Positions 16,855 to 24,579 of a DNA stretch of 54,480 bases are shown here, piece by piece. Positions within the stretch are counted from its first letter, which is position 1. Each line of letters starts with the position of its first letter. Where the stretch lies: positions 1 to 54,480 of the forward strand of contig NZ_JARPQB010000034.1 in NCBI RefSeq assembly GCF_029478665.1. Direction: 5' to 3'. The DNA comes from Pseudomonas entomophila. Lineage in GTDB: Bacteria; Pseudomonadota; Gammaproteobacteria; Pseudomonadales; Pseudomonadaceae. The translations under genes were made by a program, and so were the position numbers. The notes under the pieces were generated by a model. The model worked only from the letters and a program-made list of their open reading frames with translations. It was not told the DNA's origin and made no database searches.

Positions 16855-18168
16855 ATGAAAGTGTTAAAAGGCCAGGATATCCTGGCGCTTGGCTTTATGA
16901 CGTTTGCGCTTTTCGTAGGCGCCGGCAACATCATCTTCCCGCCCATCGTCGGCCTGCAGTCAGGTCCGCACGTGTGGATGGCTGCGCTTGGTTTCCTGGT
17001 CACCGCCGTGGGCCTGCCGGTCATCACCGTAGTCGCCCTGGCCAAGGTCGGTGGCGGCATGGATGCCCTGAGCAGCCCGATCGGCAAGTTCTTCGGTGGC
17101 CTGCTGGCGGCCGTGTGCTACCTCTCGGTCGGCCCGCTGTTCGCCACTCCGCGCACCGCGACCGTCTCGTTCGAAGTGGGCGTGGCGCCGCTGACCGGTG
17201 AGAGCCCCGTGGCGCTGCTCATCTACAGCGTCGTGTACTTCGCCGTGGTACTGGCCGTGTCCATGTACCCGGGCAAGCTGCTCGACACCGTGGGCCGTTT
17301 CCTCGCGCCATTGAAGATCATCGCCCTGGCTGTGCTGGGTATCGCGGCGTTCGCACTGCCGGCCGGCACGATTGGCGAGGCTCAGCCTGCCTATGCCGCC
17401 GCTGCGTTCTCCAAAGGTTTCTCCGATGGTTACCTGACCATGGACACGCTGGGGGCCCTGGTCTTCGGTATCGTCATCGTCAACGCCATTCGTTCGCGTG
17501 GGGTCGAGTCACCGAAGCTGATCACCCGCTATGCCATTATCGCGGGCCTGATTGCAGGCGTGGGGCTGGTCCTGGTTTATGTCAGCCTGTTCCGTCTCGG
17601 GGCGGGCAGCCATGACATCGCAGCCGACGCCACCAACGGCGCGATGGTCTTGCATGCCTATGTGCAGCACACCTTCGGTTCCCTGGGCAGCGGCTTCCTG
17701 GCCGTGCTGATCGCGCTGGCTTGCCTGGTGACCGCTGTTGGCCTGACCTGCGCCTGCGCCGAATACTTCAGCCAGATCCTGCCGCTGTCGTACCGCACCC
17801 TGGTGGTGATCCTCGCAGGCTTCTCGCTGCTGATCTCCAACCTGGGCCTGACCAAGCTGATCATGTTCTCGATTCCCGTGCTGACGGCGATCTACCCGCC
17901 TTGCATCGTGGTGGTAGGCCTGAGCTTCGTGAAGGACCTGTGGAATTCGCCAACCCGCATCCTGGCGCCGGTCATGCTGGTGTCGCTGGTATTCGGCGTT
18001 GTCGACGCGATCAAGGGCAGCAGCTTTGCCCATGTGCTGCCTGATGCCTTGGCCCACCTGCCATTCAGCAACGAAGGCATGGCCTGGCTGGTGCCTTCGG
18101 TGGTCACCCTTGCTGCTGCCGTGGTCTGCGACCGCATGCTGGGCAAGCCACGCGAAGCGCTGGCCTGA
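16855..18168 (+). CDS. brnQ: Branched-chain amino acid:cation symporter
   Basis: The protein has 437 aa with about 12 membrane helices. It is close to E. coli BrnQ throughout (LALGFMTFALFVGAGNIIFPP, VGPLFATPRTATVSFEVG, CLVTAVGLTCACAEYFSQ, LTAIYPPCIVVV). It imports leucine, isoleucine and valine, with Na+ as the usual coupling ion in pseudomonads (family knowledge). ATG 16855 begins the conserved MKVLKGQDILALGFM region although no good Shine-Dalgarno is seen. It is monocistronic, with a terminator at 18236-18268. Confidence 0.95.
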   Translation: MKVLKGQDILALGFMTFALFVGAGNIIFPPIVGLQSGPHVWMAALGFLVTAVGLPVITVVALAKVGGGMDALSSPIGKFFGGLLAAVCYLSVGPLFATPRTATVSFEVGVAPLTGESPVALLIYSVVYFAVVLAVSMYPGKLLDTVGRFLAPLKIIALAVLGIAAFALPAGTIGEAQPAYAAAAFSKGFSDGYLTMDTLGALVFGIVIVNAIRSRGVESPKLITRYAIIAGLIAGVGLVLVYVSLFRLGAGSHDIAADATNGAMVLHAYVQHTFGSLGSGFLAVLIALACLVTAVGLTCACAEYFSQILPLSYRTLVVILAGFSLLISNLGLTKLIMFSIPVLTAIYPPCIVVVGLSFVKDLWNSPTRILAPVMLVSLVFGVVDAIKGSSFAHVLPDALAHLPFSNEGMAWLVPSVVTLAAAVVCDRMLGKPREALA

Positions 18169-18235
18169 TGGATTGAAACCTGAAGGGTAGGGCGCTGGCC
18201 ACAAGCCGAAGGGCGCCCACCAACGGTGGATATCG

Positions 18236-18268
18236 AAACCCCGCTTCCGTAAAGGAACGGGGTTTTTT
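18236..18268 (+). terminator. brnQ terminator
   Basis: AACCCCG-C-TTCC pairs with GGAA-C-GGGGTT around a GTAAA loop and is followed by TTTTTTG. Confidence 0.92.
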
Positions 18269-18363
18269 GTTGCCTGTGCCTCGCGATTTTTACTCGATGG
18301 CGTGTCTTTTACCGCTACCAGGCGTCGAAAGCCGGTCTGTTTCTCTTTCTACGGGATGCTTGC

Positions 18364-19113
18364 ATGACCTTCATCCAAAACAACCTGGGCAACCTGCTGG
18401 CTGCGTTGTGGTTCGCCATCTGCTGGGGCGGCTACACCCGCTACGCCATCTGGAAGGGCCGCGACACGGCCTGCCTGGCCAGCGTGCTGCACCTGTATCG
18501 CGAGGACTGGATGCGCCGCATGCTGTTGCGCGACAACCGCATCGCCGATGCCAGCGTGATCGGCAACCTCGAGCGCAATGCTTCGTTCTTCGCGTCCAGC
18601 ACGCTGATCATCCTGGCCGGCATTCTCACTGTACTGGGTGCGTCCGATCGCGCCTTGTCGCTGCTGGCCGACCTGCCGTTGGTGCAGCAGGCCTCACAGG
18701 GCATGTCGGAGATCAAGCTGCTATGCCTGGCAATGGTGTTCGTCTATGCCTTCTTCACCTTCAGCTGGTGCATGCGCCAATACAACTTCGCCGCGGTGCT
18801 GGTAGGGTCGGCGCCGATGATCGGCGAGCGTCAGGTCAGCGAGCAGGAGCGCAGGGCATTTGCCTCGCGAGCGGCGGGGGTGCTGTCGCTGGCGGCCAAC
18901 CAGTTCAACCTTGGGCTGCGTTCCTATTACTTCGGCATGGTCATGTTGTGCTGGTTCATCAGCCCCTGGTTGTTCATGGTCATGAGCGTGGCCGTGGTGT
19001 TTATCCTTTATCGCCGCGAGTTCCATTCCCGTGTGCTGGAAGTCATGGTGTTCACGCCAACGGAAAATGTCCCCACCGAGTTGCCCAGGGACACTTCGGG
19101 GGCGACCAACTGA
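18364..19113 (+). CDS. DUF599-type membrane protein
   Basis: The protein has 249 aa with about four membrane helices (N-terminal NNLGNLLAALWFAICWGGYTRYA; ASSTLIILAGILTVLG; LLCLAMVFVYAFFTFSWCMRQYNF; YYFGMVMLCWFISPWLFMVMSVAVVF). The family has no assigned function; it is widespread in proteobacteria. I chose the start at ATG 18364, just before the first helix. The gene lies alone between the brnQ terminator and the palindromic terminator 19141-19170. Confidence 0.85.
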   Translation: MTFIQNNLGNLLAALWFAICWGGYTRYAIWKGRDTACLASVLHLYREDWMRRMLLRDNRIADASVIGNLERNASFFASSTLIILAGILTVLGASDRALSLLADLPLVQQASQGMSEIKLLCLAMVFVYAFFTFSWCMRQYNFAAVLVGSAPMIGERQVSEQERRAFASRAAGVLSLAANQFNLGLRSYYFGMVMLCWFISPWLFMVMSVAVVFILYRREFHSRVLEVMVFTPTENVPTELPRDTSGATN

Positions 19114-19140
19114 AACGTTTCAATCAAAAGTAACAGGCAT

Positions 19141-19170
19141 AAAAAAACCCGACGCGCGTCGGGTTTTTTT
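19141..19170. terminator. Bidirectional terminator, perfect palindrome
   Basis: Seven A, the palindrome CCCGACGCGCGTCGGG and seven T form a perfect 30-nt inverted repeat. It serves the convergent DUF599 gene and the lipoprotein gene. Confidence 0.93.
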
Positions 19171-19180
19171 ATGGGGCCGA

Positions 19181-19447
19181 TTACTGCTTGGCTGGCTCGG
19201 CAGGGGCAGTTGGCGCGGCCGGAGCGGCTTCCTCGGCGGCTTTCTGCTGCGCTTCGGCCTGATCTTTGGCGGCTTCGGCGTTTTCCTTGGCGGCTTCGTT
19301 CATCTTATCCTGAGCTTCGCCCATTTTTTCCTGGGCTTGCTCGGCGTGTTGCTGTGCGTCCTGGGCTTTGTCTTCGCTCGCCTTGTCGCAAGCAGCCAGG
19401 CCCATGGCAGCGGCCAGCATCAGAGCAAAAGCAAAAGGTTTACGCAT
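19181..19447 (-). CDS. Small coiled-coil lipoprotein
   Basis: The protein has 88 aa. It has a lipoprotein signal peptide with lipobox LAAC (Cys20), then a charged Ala/Glu/Lys/Gln-rich segment (about 24-72) with heptad spacing, predicted to be one long helix or coiled coil, and an Ala/Pro tail. It resembles small envelope lipoproteins in layout but I cannot name it. AGGAGA precedes the start. An AlgU-like promoter at 19486-19513 suggests envelope-stress control (inference). The low-complexity helix gives weak homology information. Confidence 0.85.
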   Translation of the reverse strand: MRKPFAFALMLAAAMGLAACDKASEDKAQDAQQHAEQAQEKMGEAQDKMNEAAKENAEAAKDQAEAQQKAAEEAAPAAPTAPAEPAKQ

Positions 19448-19485
19448 GGGGTGTATCTCCTGGGTGGAATAACTTTACTTGTACC

Positions 19486-19513
19486 TTCGAGCTCACCCCG
19501 GGTGAATAAGTTC
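19486..19513 (-). promoter_or_regulatory. Candidate AlgU (sigma22/RpoE-type) promoter of the lipoprotein gene
   Basis: On the minus strand GAACTT (19513-19508), 17 bp, then TCGAA (19490-19486) fits the AlgU pattern GAACTT-N16/17-TCtgA. A start near 19479 would leave a leader of about 32 nt. Confidence 0.55.
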
Positions 19514-19583
19514 CACAAAGGTTACAGATATATAACTGCCCGACCTATATAGACTTTTTACTGAATTTATGCAGCGGTGGACA

Positions 19584-20060
19584 ATGAACGAGACTCCATT
19601 GACGGCAATGGCCGAGCGTTTTCTCTCAGCCTTGAAACATTGCCAGTTACTGCAGATGCGCGTGCACCATGCCGACGCGCAGGGCATGACCCTGGTGCTG
19701 CCCTGGTCGCCGGCCATTGTCGGCAACCCGCAGACGGGGGCCGTGCATGGGGGCGCCTTGACCACCCTGATGGACACCACCTGCGGCATGGCCACCTTGT
19801 GCGCGTTGCCGCGTTTCGAGGTGTGCCCGACCCTGGACCTGCGCATCGACTACATGCACCCGGCCGAAGCGGGCAAGGACATCTATGGCCATGCCCAGTG
19901 CTACCGGGTCACCCGCGATGTGATCTTCACCCGGGGCAGTGCCTATCAGGACGATCCTGATCAGCCTATCTGCCAGGTGGTGGGTACCTTCATGCGCCTG
20001 GGGGCCGAGGTAAAGGGCGGTATTCGGTTCGGCAACAGCCTCAAGGAGCCGCGCGAATGA
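19584..20060 (+). CDS. PaaI-type hotdog thioesterase (first of pair)
   Basis: The protein has 158 aa. It has the hotdog acyl-CoA thioesterase motif GAVHGGALTTLMDTTCG, with His55 and the catalytic-position Asp64. The family hydrolyses acyl- or aryl-CoA thioesters; the substrate here is unknown. I preferred ATG 19584 to ATG 19569 because GCGGTGG precedes it at normal spacing. Its stop overlaps the next thioesterase start (ATGA), so the two are probably coupled and may form a heteromer. A TTACAG-N18-TATATA promoter-like sequence lies upstream at about 19522-19551. Confidence 0.85.
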   Translation: MNETPLTAMAERFLSALKHCQLLQMRVHHADAQGMTLVLPWSPAIVGNPQTGAVHGGALTTLMDTTCGMATLCALPRFEVCPTLDLRIDYMHPAEAGKDIYGHAQCYRVTRDVIFTRGSAYQDDPDQPICQVVGTFMRLGAEVKGGIRFGNSLKEPRE

Positions 20061-20515
20061 TTCCCGCAGACGTCCGTCAGCAGTTGAACGCCGCCCACGC
20101 GCGCGGTGACTACCAGCCCTTGCTGGCGCTGATTCCCTATGCCGGGTTGATCGGCATCGAGTGCGAGCGTCAGGGCGACGACCTGTTGTTCCGCCTGCCG
20201 GCCAACCCGGACAATATCGGCAACCCGTTGCTACCGGCCATTCATGGCGGCGTGATCGCCGGTTTCATGGAGCTGTCCGCGGCGCTGTACCTGTTGATCT
20301 ACAGCGAAAGCGCGAGCATTCCCAAGATCATCGATTTCTCCATCGACTACCTGCGGGCCGGGCACTTTCGCGACACCTATGCCAAGTGCCAACTGTGGCG
20401 CCAGGGCCGGCGCGTGACCAATGTCGCCATCACCGCCTGGCAGGGGGATCGCGAGGCGCCCATCGCCACGGCGCGCGCGCATTTCAAGATAGAACCTGAA
20501 AAGCCCTTGAAATAG
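20057..20515 (+). CDS. PaaI-type hotdog thioesterase (second of pair)
   Basis: The protein has 152 aa. The hotdog motif reads LLPAIHGGVIAGFMELSAAL, with His63, and Glu72 where its partner has Asp64. Glu at this position is known in some 4-hydroxybenzoyl-CoA thioesterases, so activity is plausible (family knowledge). It overlaps the upstream gene by ATGA. The last codons of this gene contain the -35 box of the htpG heat-shock promoter. Confidence 0.85.
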   Translation: MIPADVRQQLNAAHARGDYQPLLALIPYAGLIGIECERQGDDLLFRLPANPDNIGNPLLPAIHGGVIAGFMELSAALYLLIYSESASIPKIIDFSIDYLRAGHFRDTYAKCQLWRQGRRVTNVAITAWQGDREAPIATARAHFKIEPEKPLK

Positions 20516-20533
20516 TCGGCCATGCCCCCATCT
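20506..20533 (+). promoter_or_regulatory. htpG heat-shock (sigma32/RpoH) promoter
   Basis: CTTGAAA (20506-20512), a 13-bp spacer and CCCCATCT (20526-20533) match the RpoH consensus CTTGAAA-N13/14-CCCCATNT at every fixed base. The expected start is near 20540, about 69 nt before htpG. Confidence 0.92.
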
Positions 20534-20608
20534 GCTGGTCATCCGCCATTGAAAGCAGGCCTTTTGTCCGCCGGGCGTCACCAACCAACAGATTGGAGTT
20601 TGAAGACC

Positions 20609-22516
20609 ATGAGTGTGGAGACTCAAAAAGAAACCCTGGGCTTCCAGACCGAGGTGAAGCAACTGCTGCACCTCATGATCCATTCCCTGTATTCGAACAA
20701 GGAGATCTTCCTGCGCGAGCTGATCTCCAATGCCTCCGACGCCGCCGACAAGCTGCGCTTCGAGGCCCTGGCCAAGCCCGAGCTGCTCGAGGGCGACGCC
20801 GAGCTGAAGATCCGTGTGAGCTTCGACAAGGCCGCCAATACCGTCACGCTTGAAGACAACGGCATCGGCATGAGCCGCGAAGACGTCATCGCGCACCTGG
20901 GCACCATCGCCAAGTCCGGCACCGCCGACTTCATGAAGAACCTCACCGGTGACCAGAAGAAGGATTCGCACCTGATCGGTCAGTTCGGTGTGGGCTTCTA
21001 CTCCGCGTTCATCGTCGCCGACAAGGTCGATGTGTTCAGCCGCCGCGCCGGGCTGCCGGCTGCCGAAGGCGTGCACTGGTCGTCGCAAGGCGAGGGCGAG
21101 TTCGAAGTTGCCACCGTCGACAAGCCAGCGCGTGGCACCCGCATCGTCCTGCACCTGAAGAAGGGCGAGGACGAGTTCGCCGATGGCTGGCGCCTGCGCA
21201 ACATCGTCAAGAAGTACTCCGACCACATCGCCCTGCCGATCGAACTGCCGAAGGAACAACCTGCGGCCGCCGAAGGCGAGGAGCAGCCGGCGCAGGAGTG
21301 GGAAACCGTCAACCGCGCCAGCGCCCTGTGGACCCGTCCGCGCACCGACGTGAAGGACGAGGAGTACCAGGAGTTCTACAAGCACATCGGCCATGACTTC
21401 GAGAACCCGCTGTCCTGGAGCCACAACAAGGTCGAGGGCAAGCTCGAGTACAGCTCGTTGCTGTATGTGCCGGCCCGTGCGCCGTTCGACCTGTACCAGC
21501 GTGAAGCGCCACGTGGCCTGAAGCTGTACGTGCAACGTGTGTTCATCATGGATCAGGCCGAATCGTTCCTGCCGTTGTACCTGCGCTTCATCAAGGGCGT
21601 GGTCGACTCCAACGACCTGTCGTTGAACGTCTCCCGCGAGATCCTGCAGAAAGATCCGATCATCGACTCGATGAAGAATGCGCTGACCAAGCGCGTGCTG
21701 GACATGCTGGAGAAGCTGGCGAAGGACAAACCCGAGGAGTACAAGGGCTTCTGGAAGAACTTCGGCCAAGTCATGAAAGAAGGCCCGGCCGAGGACTTCG
21801 CCAACAAGGAGAAGATCGCCGGCCTGCTGCGCTTCGCCTCCACCCAGGACGACAGCGGCGAGCAGAGCGTCGCCCTGGCCGACTATCTGGCACGCGCCAA
21901 GGAAGGGCAGGACAAGATCTACTTCCTGACCGGCGAATCCCATGCCCAGGTCAAGAACAGCCCGCACCTGGAAGTCTTCCGCAAGAAAGGCATCGAAGTG
22001 CTGCTGCTGACCGACCGCATCGACGAGTGGCTGATGAGCTACCTCAATGAGTTCGACGGCAAGGCGTTCGTCGACGTCGCCCGTGGCGACCTCGATCTGG
22101 GCAAGCTGGATTCCGAGGAAGACAAGAAAGCCCAGGAAGAAGTCGCCAAGGACAAAGAAGGCCTGGTCGAGCGCCTGAAGGGCGCGCTGGGTGACAGCGT
22201 TGCTGAAGTTCGCGTGTCGCACCGCCTGACCGACTCCCCGGCGATCCTGGCCATCGGCGAGCAGGACCTGGGCCTGCAGATGCGCCAGATCCTCGAGGCC
22301 AGCGGGCAGAAGGTGCCGGATTCGAAGCCGATCTTCGAGTTCAACCCGACCCACCCGCTGATCGAGAAACTCGATGGCGAGCAGAGCGAAGACCGCTTCA
22401 CCGAGCTTTCGCACATCCTGTTCGACCAGGCGGCGCTGGCGGCCGGTGACAGCCTGAAGGACCCGGCAGCCTACGTTCGTCGCCTGAACAAGCTGTTGGT
22501 CGAGCTGTCTGCTTGA
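20609..22516 (+). CDS. htpG: Hsp90-family molecular chaperone HtpG
   Basis: The protein has 635 aa. It is a homodimeric ATP-dependent chaperone of the cytosol. The GHKL ATPase N-domain is complete (YSNKEIFLRELISNASDAADKLR, LEDNGIGMSREDVI, LIGQFGVGFYSAFIVADKV, GTRIVLHLK), followed by the middle domain (SLNVSREILQ) and C-terminal dimerisation domain. ATG 20609 (MSVETQKETLGFQTE) matches the family start; an upstream in-frame start at 20522 would lie before the expected transcription start. It has a consensus heat-shock promoter and ends at the terminator 22529-22552. Confidence 0.98.
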   Translation: MSVETQKETLGFQTEVKQLLHLMIHSLYSNKEIFLRELISNASDAADKLRFEALAKPELLEGDAELKIRVSFDKAANTVTLEDNGIGMSREDVIAHLGTIAKSGTADFMKNLTGDQKKDSHLIGQFGVGFYSAFIVADKVDVFSRRAGLPAAEGVHWSSQGEGEFEVATVDKPARGTRIVLHLKKGEDEFADGWRLRNIVKKYSDHIALPIELPKEQPAAAEGEEQPAQEWETVNRASALWTRPRTDVKDEEYQEFYKHIGHDFENPLSWSHNKVEGKLEYSSLLYVPARAPFDLYQREAPRGLKLYVQRVFIMDQAESFLPLYLRFIKGVVDSNDLSLNVSREILQKDPIIDSMKNALTKRVLDMLEKLAKDKPEEYKGFWKNFGQVMKEGPAEDFANKEKIAGLLRFASTQDDSGEQSVALADYLARAKEGQDKIYFLTGESHAQVKNSPHLEVFRKKGIEVLLLTDRIDEWLMSYLNEFDGKAFVDVARGDLDLGKLDSEEDKKAQEEVAKDKEGLVERLKGALGDSVAEVRVSHRLTDSPAILAIGEQDLGLQMRQILEASGQKVPDSKPIFEFNPTHPLIEKLDGEQSEDRFTELSHILFDQAALAAGDSLKDPAAYVRRLNKLLVELSA

Positions 22517-22528
22517 GTTGATGCAAAC

Positions 22529-22552
22529 AAAGCCCGCTTCGGCGGGCTTTTT
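22529..22552 (+). terminator. htpG terminator
   Basis: AAAGCCCGC pairs with GCGGGCTTT around a TTCG loop, followed by TT, 12 bp after the htpG stop. Confidence 0.9.
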
Positions 22553-22650
22553 CATTTCTGCGCACAGTCGGCCTGCAAAGGCGGGCTTGCCACGCGAAAA
22601 GGGCAATACGGTCTAGAATTCGCACAACCGTGCAAGCCAAGGAGTGTTGA

Positions 22651-23376
22651 ATGAGCAAGGTCATCGTCGAGTCGCTGGTTTATCACCTGTCCGGTAAGGC
22701 CTATGAAAGTCGCCTGGTCCACACCCCAGGCGCGCTGCCACAACCGGGCCTGGTGATGGCGCCGAACTGGATGGGTATTGGCGAGGGCGCCGAACGTATC
22801 GCCAAGGAGGTGGCCGAGCAAGGCTATGTGGTGCTGATCGCCGACCTCTATGGGCAGTCGGTACGCCCCTCCAATGCCGACGAGGCAGGCGCGGCGATGA
22901 TGCCGCTGAAGAACGATCGCGGCGAACTGCGCAAGCGCATGCAGGAAGCGCTGGCCCAACTGGTGGGCCAGTCGAAGGCGCTGTTGGCACCGGGCAAGGT
23001 GGCAACCTTCGGCTTCTGTTTTGGCGGCTGCTGCGCGCTTGAGTTGGCACGTACTGGTGCTGATCTCAAGGCGGCAGTGTCGTTCCATGGCACGCTGGAC
23101 ACCCCGAACCCAGAAGACGCCAAGCGTATCAAGGGCTCTGTCCTGGTGCTGCATGGTGCGTCCGACCCGCTGGTGCCGAAGGCGCAGTTGCCAGCTTTTG
23201 AAGACGAGATGAATGCCGCCAAGGTCGACTGGCAGTTGCTCAGCTATGGCGGGGCGGTGCATTCGTTCACTGACCCGAGCGCCAACGTGCCGGGCAAGAT
23301 GCAGTACGACCGGCGCACATCTGAGCGGGCGTTCCGCTCGATGCACAACCTGCTCAGGGAAGTGTTCCAAGGCTAG
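22651..23376 (+). CDS. Dienelactone hydrolase family protein
   Basis: The protein has 241 aa with an alpha/beta-hydrolase fold. The nucleophile is Cys123 in GFCFGGCC, as in true dienelactone hydrolases. Asp172 (GASDPLVP) and His204 (GAVHSF) complete the triad. The substrate is unknown; no chlorocatechol or protocatechuate genes are nearby, so a general hydrolase role is likely (inference). AAGGAG precedes ATG 22651. A REP pair follows, then the convergent pirin gene. Confidence 0.9.
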   Translation: MSKVIVESLVYHLSGKAYESRLVHTPGALPQPGLVMAPNWMGIGEGAERIAKEVAEQGYVVLIADLYGQSVRPSNADEAGAAMMPLKNDRGELRKRMQEALAQLVGQSKALLAPGKVATFGFCFGGCCALELARTGADLKAAVSFHGTLDTPNPEDAKRIKGSVLVLHGASDPLVPKAQLPAFEDEMNAAKVDWQLLSYGGAVHSFTDPSANVPGKMQYDRRTSERAFRSMHNLLREVFQG

Positions 23377-23380
23377 TCTC

Positions 23381-23447
23381 TTCGCCGGCAAGCCGTCTCC
23401 TACGGTAGGTGCGCAAAAACCTGTAGGAGCCGGCTTGCCGGCGAACC
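23381..23447. repeat. REP pair (tail-to-tail)
   Basis: One copy reads leftward (TTCGCCGGCAAGCC...CTCCTAC, ending at 23403). The second reads rightward (GTAGGAGCCGGCTTGCCGGC from 23423). The first copy carries a base change (CCGTCTCC) that breaks its stem. The pair lies between the convergent hydrolase and pirin genes. Confidence 0.85.
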
Positions 23448-23453
23448 ACGGTG

Positions 23454-24317
23454 CTAGCGCGGCAATTCGATCCGTTCGTACTCGCCAGGCACCGTCGGCC
23501 AATCCCCTGCCGCCCAGCGTGCCCGCGCCTGCTCGATCAGTGCCGGATCACTGGCGACGAAATTCCAGTTCATCCGCCGTGGCCCATCCAGTGCGGCGCC
23601 ACCAATCAGCACCAGCTGGCATTCTTCCTCGGCAAACAAGGCCACTTCTTCGCCCTCAGGCAGCACGACCAGGCTACAAGGCTCGACTTCCTGATCTTCA
23701 AGCATCAATACGCCTTCAAGCAGGTACAGCGCGCGTTGCGCGTGCTCGGTCGGCACAACCAGGGTAGTAGCCGCCTGCATGCGCACGTGGGCATAAAGGG
23801 TAGGGGAGAGCACTGGCACCGGTGATTCCAGGCAGAAGCCATTGCCGGCGATCATGCGGATGCGCACGCCCAGGTTGTCGCTGGTCGGCAGGCTGGTCTC
23901 AGGGTGGTGGCTGTAACTGGCCGGCCCCTGCTCCGCGTCGCGGGGCGAGGCCAGCCAGACCTGCAGGCCATGCAATCGCGAGCCCTTGCGCAACACTTCG
24001 GCGGGCGTGCGCTCGACATGGGCCACCCCGGCGCCCGCGGTCATCCAGCTGACTTCGCCCGGCAGCACGCGCTGGTTCGAACCCAGGCTGTCCTTGTGCT
24101 GGATTTCACCCTCGAACAGGTAGGTGAGGGTCGACAGGCCGATGTGCGGATGCTGGCGGATATCCATGCCGCTGCCGGGGGCGTACTCGGTCTGGAGCAT
24201 ATGGTCGAAGAACACGAATGGGCCGACGCTGCGGCATTGGGCCGAGGGCAGTGGGCGCAGGATCGGCTGGCCCTCGACCGATTCGGCGCGTGGGCGGATG
24301 ACCAGGGGGCTGCTCAT
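23454..24317 (-). CDS. Pirin family protein
   Basis: The protein has 287 aa, a bicupin. The N-terminal cupin has the metal ligands His56 and His58 (RQHPHIGLST) and His100 and Glu102 (GVAHVERTP). Pirins are Fe-binding proteins, and some have quercetinase activity or regulatory roles (family knowledge); the function here is not determinable. The start at 24317 is fixed by GGAGTTTCCC just upstream; an in-frame start 36 bp earlier is less likely. It stands alone. Confidence 0.9.
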   Translation of the reverse strand: MSSPLVIRPRAESVEGQPILRPLPSAQCRSVGPFVFFDHMLQTEYAPGSGMDIRQHPHIGLSTLTYLFEGEIQHKDSLGSNQRVLPGEVSWMTAGAGVAHVERTPAEVLRKGSRLHGLQVWLASPRDAEQGPASYSHHPETSLPTSDNLGVRIRMIAGNGFCLESPVPVLSPTLYAHVRMQAATTLVVPTEHAQRALYLLEGVLMLEDQEVEPCSLVVLPEGEEVALFAEEECQLVLIGGAALDGPRRMNWNFVASDPALIEQARARWAAGDWPTVPGEYERIELPR

Positions 24318-24579
24318 GGGAAACTCCGGGCGGCGGGAGGATAGACCAAGCATAACGGTTCACGGACTGCTGCTGAACCTTCGGGATTGTCTTCGTGGGT
24401 GGGCGTCTTGCATGTGGAAACTGCAGGGCAACTTCCATGTCGTGCTGCAAAAAGTCGCAAAATAGTGCGAATACACGTGATATGGCTCTTTGATATCGCG
24501 TTTTTGTCTTACGCAAATTCACGGCGGCCCGATACCTTCTATAAGCAACGGATCTACACACTTCGGGAAGGAGCCTGGA

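Noticed and set aside
16487..16858. A 123-codon plus-strand frame before brnQ
   Set aside because: It begins inside a REP and runs through the brnQ leader; its composition is not protein-like.
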